Below, one piece after another: positions 1 through 5,906 of a DNA stretch of 10,276 nucleotides. Under the pieces are notes generated by a model that made no database searches, was not told where the DNA came from, and worked only from the letters and a program-made list of their open reading frames with translations. Origin of the DNA: an uncultured Clostridium sp. (GTDB lineage Bacteria; Bacillota; Clostridia; TANB77; CAG-508); contig CANEFU010000026.1 in NCBI GenBank assembly GCA_947426875.1, positions 1-10,276 of the forward strand. Direction: 5' to 3'. The first letter of the stretch is position 1, and the number at the start of each line of letters is the position of its first letter. A program made the position numbers and the translations under genes.

Positions 1-1
1 T

Positions 2-466
2 GGTGACCATATACTAGGAGTAACAGAATTAAAAAAGAGATGTGGTGGAAAGATATTAATTCATAGGGAAGACAGTGAAGGATTGAATCATCCAGAAATA
101 AACTTGACTCCATATATAGGAGTAGGATATATTGAATTAGAGGCTGATTCTAGGATAGATGATGGAGATGTCATTCATTTAGGAAACCTAGAATTTAAAG
201 TGCTTCATACACCAGGTCACACAAAAGGAAGTACGAGCCTTTATTGTGAGAAGGAAAATTGTTTGTTTTCAGGAGATACCATATTTAGAGGCACATGGGG
301 AAGAACAGATTTACCTACTTCTAATCGTGAAGCTATTATACAATCGATTGAAGAGAAAATAATGGTATTACCAGATGAAACAATTGTATATCCAGGACAT
401 GGTATGATGGCTATGTTAAAAGATGAAAAACCAATTTATTTAGAATTGAAACCGAAGTTATTTTAA
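2..466 (+). CDS. MBL-fold metallohydrolase (glyoxalase II/YcbL-like), 5' truncated
   Basis: The C-terminal 154 residues of a metallo-beta-lactamase-fold hydrolase are present; the start lies left of the window. The frame is open from base 2 and begins with Gly-Asp-His-Ile-Leu-Gly, which fits the end of the HxHxDH metal motif. Further metal ligands follow in order: His in HTPGHTKGS (fragment residue 73), Asp in FSGDT (92) and His in VYPGHG (133). This is the pattern of the hydroxyacylglutathione hydrolase/YcbL group, cytosolic two-metal thioester or ester hydrolases. The true substrate cannot be read from sequence. About 50 residues are missing compared with the usual length near 200. The gene ends 23 nt before hisS. 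In many clostridia a hydrolase of this type sits just upstream of hisS (established context), so the two are probably co-transcribed. The internal TTG at 83 is not the start, because homologous sequence continues upstream of it. Confidence 0.88.
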   Translation, partial: GDHILGVTELKKRCGGKILIHREDSEGLNHPEINLTPYIGVGYIELEADSRIDDGDVIHLGNLEFKVLHTPGHTKGSTSLYCEKENCLFSGDTIFRGTWGRTDLPTSNREAIIQSIEEKIMVLPDETIVYPGHGMMAMLKDEKPIYLELKPKLF

Positions 467-489
467 AGTAGTTGAAAGAAGGGATAAAA

Positions 490-1083
490 ATGAATAAAAC
501 AGAACCAAGAACATTAGCTGGATTTATGGAATTAATGCCAAATGAACAAATACTGTTTGAGCAAATGAAAGCAACCATAGAAAATACTTATCAAAAATTT
601 GGATTTTTACCATTAGATACACCAATTATAGAATTATCAGAAGTATTACTTGCTAAAGCAGGAGGAGAAACGGAAAAACAAATTTATCGATTTACCAAAG
701 GAGAAACGGATTTATCATTAAGGTTTGACTTAACAGTACCACTTTCTAAATATGTAGCTAAAAACTATGGAAATTTAAGTTTTCCATTTAGAAGATATCA
801 AATTGGAAAAGTATATCGTGGAGAAAAAACACAAAAAGGAAGATTCCGTGAATTCTACCAATGTGACATTGATGTTATAGGAGATGGAGAGTTAGATATT
901 ATCAATGATGCAGAGCTTCCAAGCATTATCTATACGATATTTAAAGAATTAGGATTTGATAATTTTACAATATGTATCAACAATCGTAAAATATTAAATG
1001 GATTATTCGAAAGTCTAGGACAAAAAGAAAATGCAGTGGAAATATTAAGAATCATAGATAAAATCGATAACATACGAAAATAA
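490..1083 (+). CDS. hisS: hisS 5' fragment: N-terminal HisRS catalytic part (motifs 1 and 2)
   Basis: As written, this is a 197-residue open frame ending at the first premature TAA. It contains motif 1, motif 2 and the start of the insertion domain but lacks the HisA loop, motif 3 and the anticodon-binding domain. It therefore could not form a complete active site alone. An in-frame ATG at 490 has a good ribosome site (AGAAGGG). The frame could extend to 472, but that start has no comparable site. It is listed separately because automated callers will report the two halves as separate genes. Confidence 0.7.
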   Translation: MNKTEPRTLAGFMELMPNEQILFEQMKATIENTYQKFGFLPLDTPIIELSEVLLAKAGGETEKQIYRFTKGETDLSLRFDLTVPLSKYVAKNYGNLSFPFRRYQIGKVYRGEKTQKGRFREFYQCDIDVIGDGELDIINDAELPSIIYTIFKELGFDNFTICINNRKILNGLFESLGQKENAVEILRIIDKIDNIRK

Positions 1084-1140
1084 GCATTTATATAAGAATT
1101 TCCAAAACGAACATTACCACAAACAGAAATTGAAACAAGT

Positions 1141-1800
1141 ATGGATTTTATAGCAATAGATGGAATGTCAGATGAAAAAATTGAAAAGTTGGAAAAGTTA
1201 GAAATCGAAAATGAAGTATATGCTAAAGGAATCGAAGAATTAAAGCAAGTTGTAAAAAATATTCGATTATTTGGTGTTCCAGATAGTAATTTTAAAGTAG
1301 ATTTAACTATTGCAAGAGGGTTAGATTATTATACAGGAACAGTATATGAAACCTTTTTAAATGATTATAGAGAAATTGGTAGTGTATGCTCAGGAGGAAG
1401 ATACGAAAATTTGGCAGAATATTATACTGACAAAAAGCTACCAGGTGTTGGAATTTCTATTGGATTAACGAGATTATTTTATAAGTTAAATGAATTGAAT
1501 TTAATCCAGGCAGATAAGAAATCTATCGCTCAAGTATTAATCATACCTATGATAGAAAATTTAGAAGAACCAATTAAACTAGCAACAGAACTAAGAAGAC
1601 TTGGTATAAAAACAGAGGTGTATTTAAATAATAAAAAATTAAAAGCCAAATTTAAATATGCTGATAAATTAAAAATTCCATATGTAATTGTAATGGGAGA
1701 AGACGAAATTAATACAAAAACAGCAAAGGTAAAAAACATGGAAACAGGAGAAGAAACCAAAACAATTTTGGAGGCAAAAGAAATCATAAAACAACTTTAA
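1141..1800 (+). CDS. hisS: hisS 3' fragment: HisA loop, motif 3 and anticodon-binding domain
   Basis: As written, this is a 219-residue frame beginning at MDFIAIDGMSDEKIEKL, which is an internal HisRS segment and not a natural N-terminus. It holds RGLDYYTGTVYE, the motif 3 segment PGVGISIGLTR and a mixed alpha/beta anticodon-binding domain. The region upstream of ATG 1141 shows no purine-rich ribosome site, so independent translation is doubtful. It is in the same frame as the 490-1083 fragment, which argues for a single gene broken by point changes rather than by insertion or deletion. The natural stop is the TAA at 1798-1800, immediately before the large palindrome. Confidence 0.65.
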   Translation: MDFIAIDGMSDEKIEKLEKLEIENEVYAKGIEELKQVVKNIRLFGVPDSNFKVDLTIARGLDYYTGTVYETFLNDYREIGSVCSGGRYENLAEYYTDKKLPGVGISIGLTRLFYKLNELNLIQADKKSIAQVLIIPMIENLEEPIKLATELRRLGIKTEVYLNNKKLKAKFKYADKLKIPYVIVMGEDEINTKTAKVKNMETGEETKTILEAKEIIKQL

Positions 1801-1812
1801 ATAAGTTGCCAA

Positions 1813-1923
1813 AGAGGTTGCTAAGGTTGCTAAGGTTGCCAAACATTCCGGGTTTAAATGGCAAGTTGAACTTGCCATTTAAACCCGGAATGTTTGGCAA
1901 CCTTAGCAACCTTGGTAACCTTT
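1813..1923. repeat. Giant near-perfect palindrome with internal 9-bp repeats, filling a convergent intergenic gap
   Basis: The arms 1823-1867 and 1869-1913 are perfectly complementary (45 bp) around a single central G at 1868. Allowing G-T pairs, the stem extends to 1813/1923 (55 bp). The left arm contains 9-nt units GGTTGCTAA (1816-1824), GGTTGCTAA (1825-1833) and GGTTGCCAA (1834-1842), plus a related AGTTGCCAA at 1804-1812. The arms are clearly richer in G+C than the flanks. The element occupies almost exactly the gap between the hisS stop (1798-1800) and the end of the Crp/Fnr gene on the other strand. It may act as a transcription terminator (TTTATTT follows on the + strand). Its length and perfection are far beyond an ordinary terminator and suggest an inserted or expanded mobile palindrome (REP/MITE-like). 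Confidence 0.9.
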
Positions 1924-2554
1924 ATTTATATAATAATGTAATTTTATTACTATTTTTTTCAATAAAGCCTTCTTCTTTTAGAAGTTTTAATTCTCGCATC
2001 ATGGCACTTCTATCTACGCTCAAATAATCAGCTAAATCGGTCAAAGAAAAAGGAAGAGAGAAGGTTTTGCTTAAATTTCTAGTGGATAGCATTGTAAAAT
2101 AACCAATTAACTTATCACGAGTAGACCTTTTAGTAAGCAATTCAATTCTCATATTTAAGTCAGTAACTTTACTCAATATTAATTCTGGTAAATCTTCAGA
2201 TAAATCTTGATGAAACTTACAATTATTTCTACATTTTGTATGAATATCATTATAACCATAAAAAAGAACTTCGCATTTTTCACGAGCTTCCACAAGTAAT
2301 TCGTTATTGGTAGTGATGGTATAGAATACCTCCCCAAAAACATCATTTTTAGAGAAGTGCTCAACAATAGTTCTATTTCCATTTAAATCGTAACGAACTA
2401 AATCGGCATTACCACTTGCTAAAATACAAAATTGATTTCTCTTTTTGATATAACTAGTTATGACATCATTTTTGGCAAAAGACTTTTTTTGGACTCTATG
2501 ACAACTGTTTTCAAATTTTTTGATAAATTCTTCAATATTAAAATTAATATTCAT
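1922..2554 (-). CDS. Crp/Fnr-family transcriptional regulator
   Basis: This is a 210-residue regulator with an N-terminal cyclic-nucleotide-binding-type beta-barrel (about residues 20-110), a long dimerisation helix (about 115-145) and a C-terminal winged helix-turn-helix. The recognition region reads FSLTDLADYLSVDRSAMMREL (about 169-189), typical of clostridial Crp/Fnr proteins. Five cysteines are present (18, 43, 94, 108, 112). The pair in KCRNNCKFH sits at the barrel-helix junction, where related regulators have a conserved C-x3-C-x-FH segment, so redox or metal sensing is possible but unproven. The ATG at 2554 has AGGAGA a few bases upstream. A -10 TATAAT lies at 2603-2598 on this strand. 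The gene is divergent from nrdD, with a dyad GTTGC-N4-GCAAC over each promoter, and this protein is the obvious candidate to bind both. The effector cannot be identified from sequence. Confidence 0.87.
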   Translation of the reverse strand: MNINFNIEEFIKKFENSCHRVQKKSFAKNDVITSYIKKRNQFCILASGNADLVRYDLNGNRTIVEHFSKNDVFGEVFYTITTNNELLVEAREKCEVLFYGYNDIHTKCRNNCKFHQDLSEDLPELILSKVTDLNMRIELLTKRSTRDKLIGYFTMLSTRNLSKTFSLPFSLTDLADYLSVDRSAMMRELKLLKEEGFIEKNSNKITLLYK

Positions 2555-2597
2555 TTTTATTTCTCCTATAATAATGTATTCGTAAAGGTCTTCTTAT

Positions 2598-2626
2598 ATT
2601 ATACTAAAAATAAGTTGCAAATGCAA
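2598..2626 (-). promoter_or_regulatory. Predicted promoter of the Crp/Fnr regulator gene
   Basis: On the - strand a perfect -10 hexamer TATAAT occupies 2603-2598. Seventeen bases upstream, at 2626-2621, is TTGCAT, a weak -35 (TTG matches). This -35 lies inside the dyad at 2614-2627, so a bound regulator would block polymerase. It precedes the Crp/Fnr start by about 45 nt. This is a prediction from hexamers only. Confidence 0.6.
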
Positions 2627-2627
2627 C
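2614..2627. promoter_or_regulatory. Operator copy 1: GTTGC-AAAT-GCAAC
   Basis: A perfect 5-bp inverted repeat has a 4-bp spacer, the same half-site/spacer layout as Fnr-type sites (TTGAT-N4-ATCAA). The flanks are also shared with copy 2: A before, and AGAAAA after. It overlaps the -35 region of the regulator's own promoter. Its centre lies about 30 bp upstream of the expected start point, a position that suits repression. Confidence 0.72.
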
Positions 2628-2785
2628 AGAAAACATTTTTTTAAATGAATTTATAAAAGAAAAATGAATTGGAAACATAATGATTAGCAATAAAAGTAAC
2701 TTTTTTGTAATAGGAATGTAATAAAAATGTAACAATCGACAAAATCTTACACCAAAGCCAAATAAAAAAACAATAAATTACTTTA

Positions 2786-2799
2786 GTTGCTTTTGCAAC
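2786..2799. promoter_or_regulatory. Operator copy 2: GTTGC-TTTT-GCAAC upstream of nrdD
   Basis: This dyad is identical to copy 1 except for the 4-bp spacer, and is again followed by AGAAAA. Its centre (2792.5) is about 40-41 bp upstream of the transcription start expected from the -10 TATAAT at 2821-2826. That is the classic class II activator position for Crp/Fnr proteins. Binding by the adjacent regulator is inferred. Confidence 0.72.
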
Positions 2800-2826
2800 A
2801 GAAAATAAAAAATATTACTATATAAT
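2798..2826 (+). promoter_or_regulatory. Predicted nrdD promoter with poor -35
   Basis: The -10 hexamer is a perfect TATAAT at 2821-2826. Seventeen bases upstream, 2798-2803 reads ACAGAA, which is not a usable -35. A missing -35 together with a dyad centred near -41 is the usual signature of an activator-dependent promoter. Confidence 0.6.
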
Positions 2827-2875
2827 AAGAGCATGCAAAATAACCAAAAAGAGCAAAGGAAGGAATGAAGATTAA

Positions 2876-5002
2876 ATGAAAATAATCAAAAGGGATGGAA
2901 GAGCAGTAGATTACGATAGAGAAAAAATTCAAATCGCAATTGAAAAGGCTAACAAAGAAGTAAGAGCAAAAGAAAGAGCCAATAAAGAAGAAATTAAAGA
3001 AGTGATTCAATATATTGAAGAGCTAGGAAAGAAAAGAATGTTAGTAGAAGACATTCAAGATATTATTGAAGCAAAATTAATGGAAATAGGTAAATACGAA
3101 TTATCTAAAAAATATATCGTATATCGTTATACAAGAGCATTAGTCAGAAAACAAAATACAACAGATGAATCAATTCTTGGATTAATTCGAAATGAAAACA
3201 AAGAGTTAGCAGAGGAAAATTCAAATAAAAATACATTACTTGCGTCTACCCAGAGAGATTACATAGCAGGAGAAGTTTCAAGAGATTTAACCAAAAGATT
3301 ATTACTTCCAGAAAAAATAGTAAGAGCAGATGAAGATGGTGTATTACACTTCCACGATGCTGATTATTTTGTACAACCAATCTTTAATTGTTGCCTAATT
3401 AATATAAAAGATATGTTAGATAACGGAACCGTTATGAATGGAAAAATGATAGAAACGCCAAAAAGTTTCCAAGTAGCCTGTACCATAACAACACAAATTA
3501 TAGCAGCAGTAGCAAGTAATCAATATGGTGGACAATCCGTAGATTTAATTCATTTAGGTAAATATTTAAGAAAAAGTTATGATAAATTTAAATGTGAAAT
3601 GGAAGAAAAATACAAGGGAAAAGTACCAGATGAAGTGATTGAAGATATTACACAAGATAGATTAAAATCAGAATTAAAAGCAGGGGTTCAAACTATTCAA
3701 TATCAAATTAATACGTTAATGACAACCAATGGACAATCACCATTTGTAACATTATTCTTACATTTAGAAAAAGATGACCCATACATCAAAGAAAATGCCA
3801 TGATTATAGAAGAAGTTATCAGACAAAGATATCAAGGAATTAAAAATGACAAAGGTGTATATGTAACACCAGCTTTTCCTAAATTAGTATATGTTTTAGA
3901 TGAATTCAACAACTTAACTGGTGGAGAATATGATTATCTAACAAAATTAGCTGTTAAATGCTCTAGTAAAAGAATGTATCCAGATTATATTTCAGCTAAA
4001 AAAATGCGTGAGAATTATGAAGGAAATGTATTTAGTCCAATGGGGTGCAGAAGCTTTTTATCACCATGGAAGGACGAAAATGGAAAATATCAATTTGAAG
4101 GAAGATTTAATCAAGGTGTAGTAAGCATTAATTTACCACAAATAGGAATTGTAGCAGACGGAGATGAAGAAAAATTCTGGAAAGAATTTGATGAAAGATT
4201 AGAGCTATGTAAAGAGGCTTTAATGTGTAGACATTATGCATTATTGGGAACAAAATCAGATATCAGTCCAATCCATTGGCAATATGGTGCCATTGCTCGT
4301 TTGAAAAAAGGAGAAAAAATAGACAAATTGTTATATGGTGGATATTCAACTATGTCTTTAGGTTATATTGGATTATATGAAGTAACTAAACTAATGACAG
4401 GAGAATCTCATACAACAGAAAAGGGACACCAATTTGCACAAAGGGTTATGAACCATTTAAGAGAAGCAACAGACAAATGGAAAAAAGAAACGAATATTGG
4501 ATTTGCTTTATATGGTACACCAGCCGAAAGTTTATGCTACAAATTTGCAAGAATCGATAAACAAAAATTTGGAACCATTAAAGATGTAACTGACAAAGGA
4601 TATTATACCAATTCTTATCATGTAGATGTAAGAGAAAAAATAGATGCGTTTGAAAAATTAACCTTTGAAAGTGAATTCCAAAAAATATCATCAGGAGGCT
4701 CTATTTCCTATATTGAAATTCCAAATATGGGTAAAAACATAGAAGCTCTTGAATCAGTTGTTAGATTTATTTATGATAATATTCAATATGCGGAATTTAA
4801 TACCAAATCAGACTTTTGTCATGAATGTGGATTTGACGGAGAAATTATAATTAATAAAGAAAATGAATGGGAATGTCCAAATTGCGGAAATAAAGACCAT
4901 AATAAAATGACAGTAGTTAGAAGAACTTGTGGTTATCTAGGAGAGAACTTCTGGAATGTTGGAAAAACAAAAGAAATTAGACAAAGAGTTATGCATTTAT
5001 AA
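2876..5002 (+). CDS. nrdD: Anaerobic (class III) ribonucleoside-triphosphate reductase, large subunit
   Basis: This oxygen-sensitive glycyl-radical enzyme reduces ribonucleoside triphosphates to dNTPs in the cytosol. The 708-residue length matches full-length NrdD. Residues 1 to about 95 form an ATP-cone allosteric domain (IIKRDGRAVDYDREKIQIAIEKA). The catalytic ten-stranded barrel follows, with CC at 172-173 and MGCRSF carrying Cys391, the likely thiyl-radical cysteine. Near the C-terminus four cysteines (648, 651, 667, 670) form the zinc site. RRTCGYLGE then carries the radical glycine Gly686. The start at ATG 2876 follows a purine-rich AAAGGAAGGA at a slightly long spacing. It is divergent from the Crp/Fnr gene, which probably activates it, and is followed at once by a terminator. 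The radical-SAM activase gene nrdG, commonly adjacent, is not in the window. Confidence 0.97.
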   Translation: MKIIKRDGRAVDYDREKIQIAIEKANKEVRAKERANKEEIKEVIQYIEELGKKRMLVEDIQDIIEAKLMEIGKYELSKKYIVYRYTRALVRKQNTTDESILGLIRNENKELAEENSNKNTLLASTQRDYIAGEVSRDLTKRLLLPEKIVRADEDGVLHFHDADYFVQPIFNCCLINIKDMLDNGTVMNGKMIETPKSFQVACTITTQIIAAVASNQYGGQSVDLIHLGKYLRKSYDKFKCEMEEKYKGKVPDEVIEDITQDRLKSELKAGVQTIQYQINTLMTTNGQSPFVTLFLHLEKDDPYIKENAMIIEEVIRQRYQGIKNDKGVYVTPAFPKLVYVLDEFNNLTGGEYDYLTKLAVKCSSKRMYPDYISAKKMRENYEGNVFSPMGCRSFLSPWKDENGKYQFEGRFNQGVVSINLPQIGIVADGDEEKFWKEFDERLELCKEALMCRHYALLGTKSDISPIHWQYGAIARLKKGEKIDKLLYGGYSTMSLGYIGLYEVTKLMTGESHTTEKGHQFAQRVMNHLREATDKWKKETNIGFALYGTPAESLCYKFARIDKQKFGTIKDVTDKGYYTNSYHVDVREKIDAFEKLTFESEFQKISSGGSISYIEIPNMGKNIEALESVVRFIYDNIQYAEFNTKSDFCHECGFDGEIIINKENEWECPNCGNKDHNKMTVVRRTCGYLGENFWNVGKTKEIRQRVMHL

Positions 5003-5043
5003 TGTCGTATAGGAGATGTTTCTCCTTGCGACATTTTATTTTG
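5001..5043 (+). terminator. Rho-independent terminator of nrdD
   Basis: An outer stem AATGTCG (5001-5007) pairs with CGACATT (5029-5035). A small internal loop leads to an inner stem AGGAGA (5011-5016)/TCTCCT (5021-5026) with a TGTT loop, and TTATTTT follows. The stem begins inside the nrdD stop codon, so nrdD is transcribed alone or as the last gene of its unit. Confidence 0.85.
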
Positions 5044-5072
5044 ACACAAAATTGTTATCTAAAGAGTACTGA

Positions 5073-5101
5073 TTGACATAAAGTTAAAAATCATATATAA
5101 T
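5073..5101 (+). promoter_or_regulatory. Consensus sigma-A promoter (TTGACA-N17-TATAAT)
   Basis: TTGACA (5073-5078) and TATAAT (5096-5101) are both perfect and separated by exactly 17 bp. The expected start point is about 25 nt before the ATG at 5132. No dyad is seen over it, so strong constitutive expression is likely. Confidence 0.85.
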
Positions 5102-5131
5102 ACTACTATAGTCAATTAAAGGAGAAAAATA

Positions 5132-5317
5132 ATGGATGAATATACAAGAATACTAGTTTTAAAGAATTATATAGATATGTTAAAAAGAAAAAACATTCAG
5201 GAAATTACCGAATTTACCAATAATGCTAAAAGGATACAAGCTTTTTTATGTGCATTAGGAGCAAATCAAGAGATTTTAGAATTACCAGCACACAGAGAAA
5301 AAATAGAAGAATGTTAA
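5132..5317 (+). CDS. Unrecognised small protein (61 aa), possibly the N-terminal part of a broken gene
   Basis: This is a 61-residue product with a clear AGGAG ribosome site 8 nt before ATG 5132, downstream of a perfect promoter. It appears soluble and helical (EYTRILVLKNYIDMLKRKNIQEITEFTNNAKRIQAFLCAL), with no signal peptide or membrane segment. I do not recognise the family. The stop TAA (5315-5317) is followed in the same frame by AGA TTT ATG, and the next ORF (5324-5896) continues without a frame change. The pair may therefore be a single protein of about 254 residues interrupted by a nonsense codon, or two translationally coupled genes. The strong promoter and ribosome site show that this first part is expressed. 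Confidence 0.6.
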   Translation: MDEYTRILVLKNYIDMLKRKNIQEITEFTNNAKRIQAFLCALGANQEILELPAHREKIEEC

Positions 5318-5323
5318 AGATTT

Positions 5324-5896
5324 ATGACAAATTCTATAAGAGAAGCAATTAGAGATGGAGAAGAAGGAATAGAAGTAAAATATACAGAAAATGGTATAGA
5401 GGCACATAGAGAAGGAATGAAATATGAAGAAAAAACAAACTTACAATTTAATAAAGATTCCTATGAATTCTTGAAAACTAGTAATGTAGGTGAAACAACA
5501 AAAAAAGTAAAAGGAAATAGTAATAAGAATATAATAGCTACGTATAGTGAAAAAGTATCTTTAGGGTATCCTATTACAACGACAACAACATTATCCAAAG
5601 AAGTACTAGATAAAGCAGGATTTCTTGTTGGTAAAAGTATAGAAGAAACAGATGGAAGTAGAAAGAGTAAAACCGATATCACAAGAGAGGGCTTAAATAT
5701 TACTTGTGGAGAAAATAATTCAATAAGATGGAATGGAAGTCCTTGCGAATTAAATACCAAAAATGCTAATGGTAAAAACTTTTGCGAAGTAATGAGTCAT
5801 ACAATCGATAAATATCCAAATACACAAACATATTATGAAGGAATAGTAGGAAAAACATTTGTGGCACAAGCTTTAGAAACAATGCGTAAAAAATAA
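5324..5896 (+). CDS. Unrecognised protein (190 aa), in frame with the preceding small ORF
   Basis: This is a 190-residue hydrophilic, Lys/Glu/Thr-rich product of unknown family. It has no signal peptide or transmembrane segment and has three cysteines in the C-terminal half (TCGEN, SPCEL, NFCEV). The composition, including a run of threonines (PITTTTTLSKE), suggests a beta-rich domain of about residues 60-185. The ATG at 5324 has no convincing ribosome site. Translation would depend on coupling to the ORF that ends 6 nt upstream, or on the two being one gene broken by the TAA at 5315-5317. The start is therefore uncertain. The coding frame is long and ends at TAA just before a good terminator, which supports it being real. 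Confidence 0.62.
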   Translation: MTNSIREAIRDGEEGIEVKYTENGIEAHREGMKYEEKTNLQFNKDSYEFLKTSNVGETTKKVKGNSNKNIIATYSEKVSLGYPITTTTTLSKEVLDKAGFLVGKSIEETDGSRKSKTDITREGLNITCGENNSIRWNGSPCELNTKNANGKNFCEVMSHTIDKYPNTQTYYEGIVGKTFVAQALETMRKK

Positions 5897-5906
5897 AATA
5901 GATAAA

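Larger units (their letters stand above)
490..1800 (+). pseudogene. hisS: Histidyl-tRNA synthetase, interrupted by two in-frame TAA codons
   Basis: This is a class II histidyl-tRNA synthetase that charges tRNA-His with histidine. Numbering from the ATG at 490 (AGAAGGG ribosome site 6 nt upstream), the full frame spans 436 codons. That is close to a normal HisRS, but codons 198 (1081-1083) and 202 (1093-1095) are TAA. Motif 1 lies near residues 35-55 and motif 2 around 98-126 (FRRYQIGKVYRGE ... RFREFYQCDID). The HisA signature RGLDYYTGTVYE is at 276-287, motif 3 (PGVGISIGLTR) at 318-328, and an anticodon-binding domain runs from about 345 to the end. Both halves read as normal HisRS and are in the same frame. 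The stretch between reads RK-stop-AFI-stop-EFPKRTLPQTEIETSMDFIAIDG, which fits the expected insertion-domain helix if the stops were Glu/Lys/Gln codons. No ribosome site precedes the ATG at 1141. It could be a decaying second copy, a sequencing or assembly error in an essential gene, or a gene rescued by readthrough. Confidence 0.85.
2555..2875. other. Divergent regulatory region between the Crp/Fnr gene and nrdD
   Basis: These 320 bp hold the two divergent promoters and the two GTTGC-N4-GCAAC dyads listed separately. The stretch between the dyads (about 2640-2780) is very A/T-rich, with the short near-repeats AATGTAATAAA and AATGTAACAAT. I see no ORF or RNA gene there. Confidence 0.7.

Noticed and set aside
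1081..1095. Reassignment of UAA to a sense codon
   Set aside because: TAA is the natural stop at the conserved C-termini of nrdD, hisS and other genes here, so the code is standard. Suppression or error remains possible.
1083..1141. Frameshift explanation for the broken hisS
   Set aside because: Both halves are in the same frame. The other two frames of the gap do not give HisRS-like sequence.
1804..1842. Possible CRISPR or tandem-repeat array
   Set aside because: The 9-nt units are adjacent, without spacers, and belong to a palindrome arm. No cas genes are present.
1669..1878. 69-aa ORF (-) with LAT tripeptide repeats
   Set aside because: It reads the palindrome's 9-bp repeats and then the antisense of hisS. 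There is no independent support.
1806..2027. Leu-rich 73-aa ORF (+) running through the palindrome
   Set aside because: It is a by-product of the repeated GGTTGCTAA units read in frame and then of antisense crp sequence. It has no ribosome site.
5461..5760. 99-aa hydrophobic ORF on the - strand, and similar antisense ORFs at 1530, 2179, 2783, 5833, 7441 and 7990
   Set aside because: They are shadows of confident or promoter-driven + or - strand genes, with no ribosome sites or recognisable domains.
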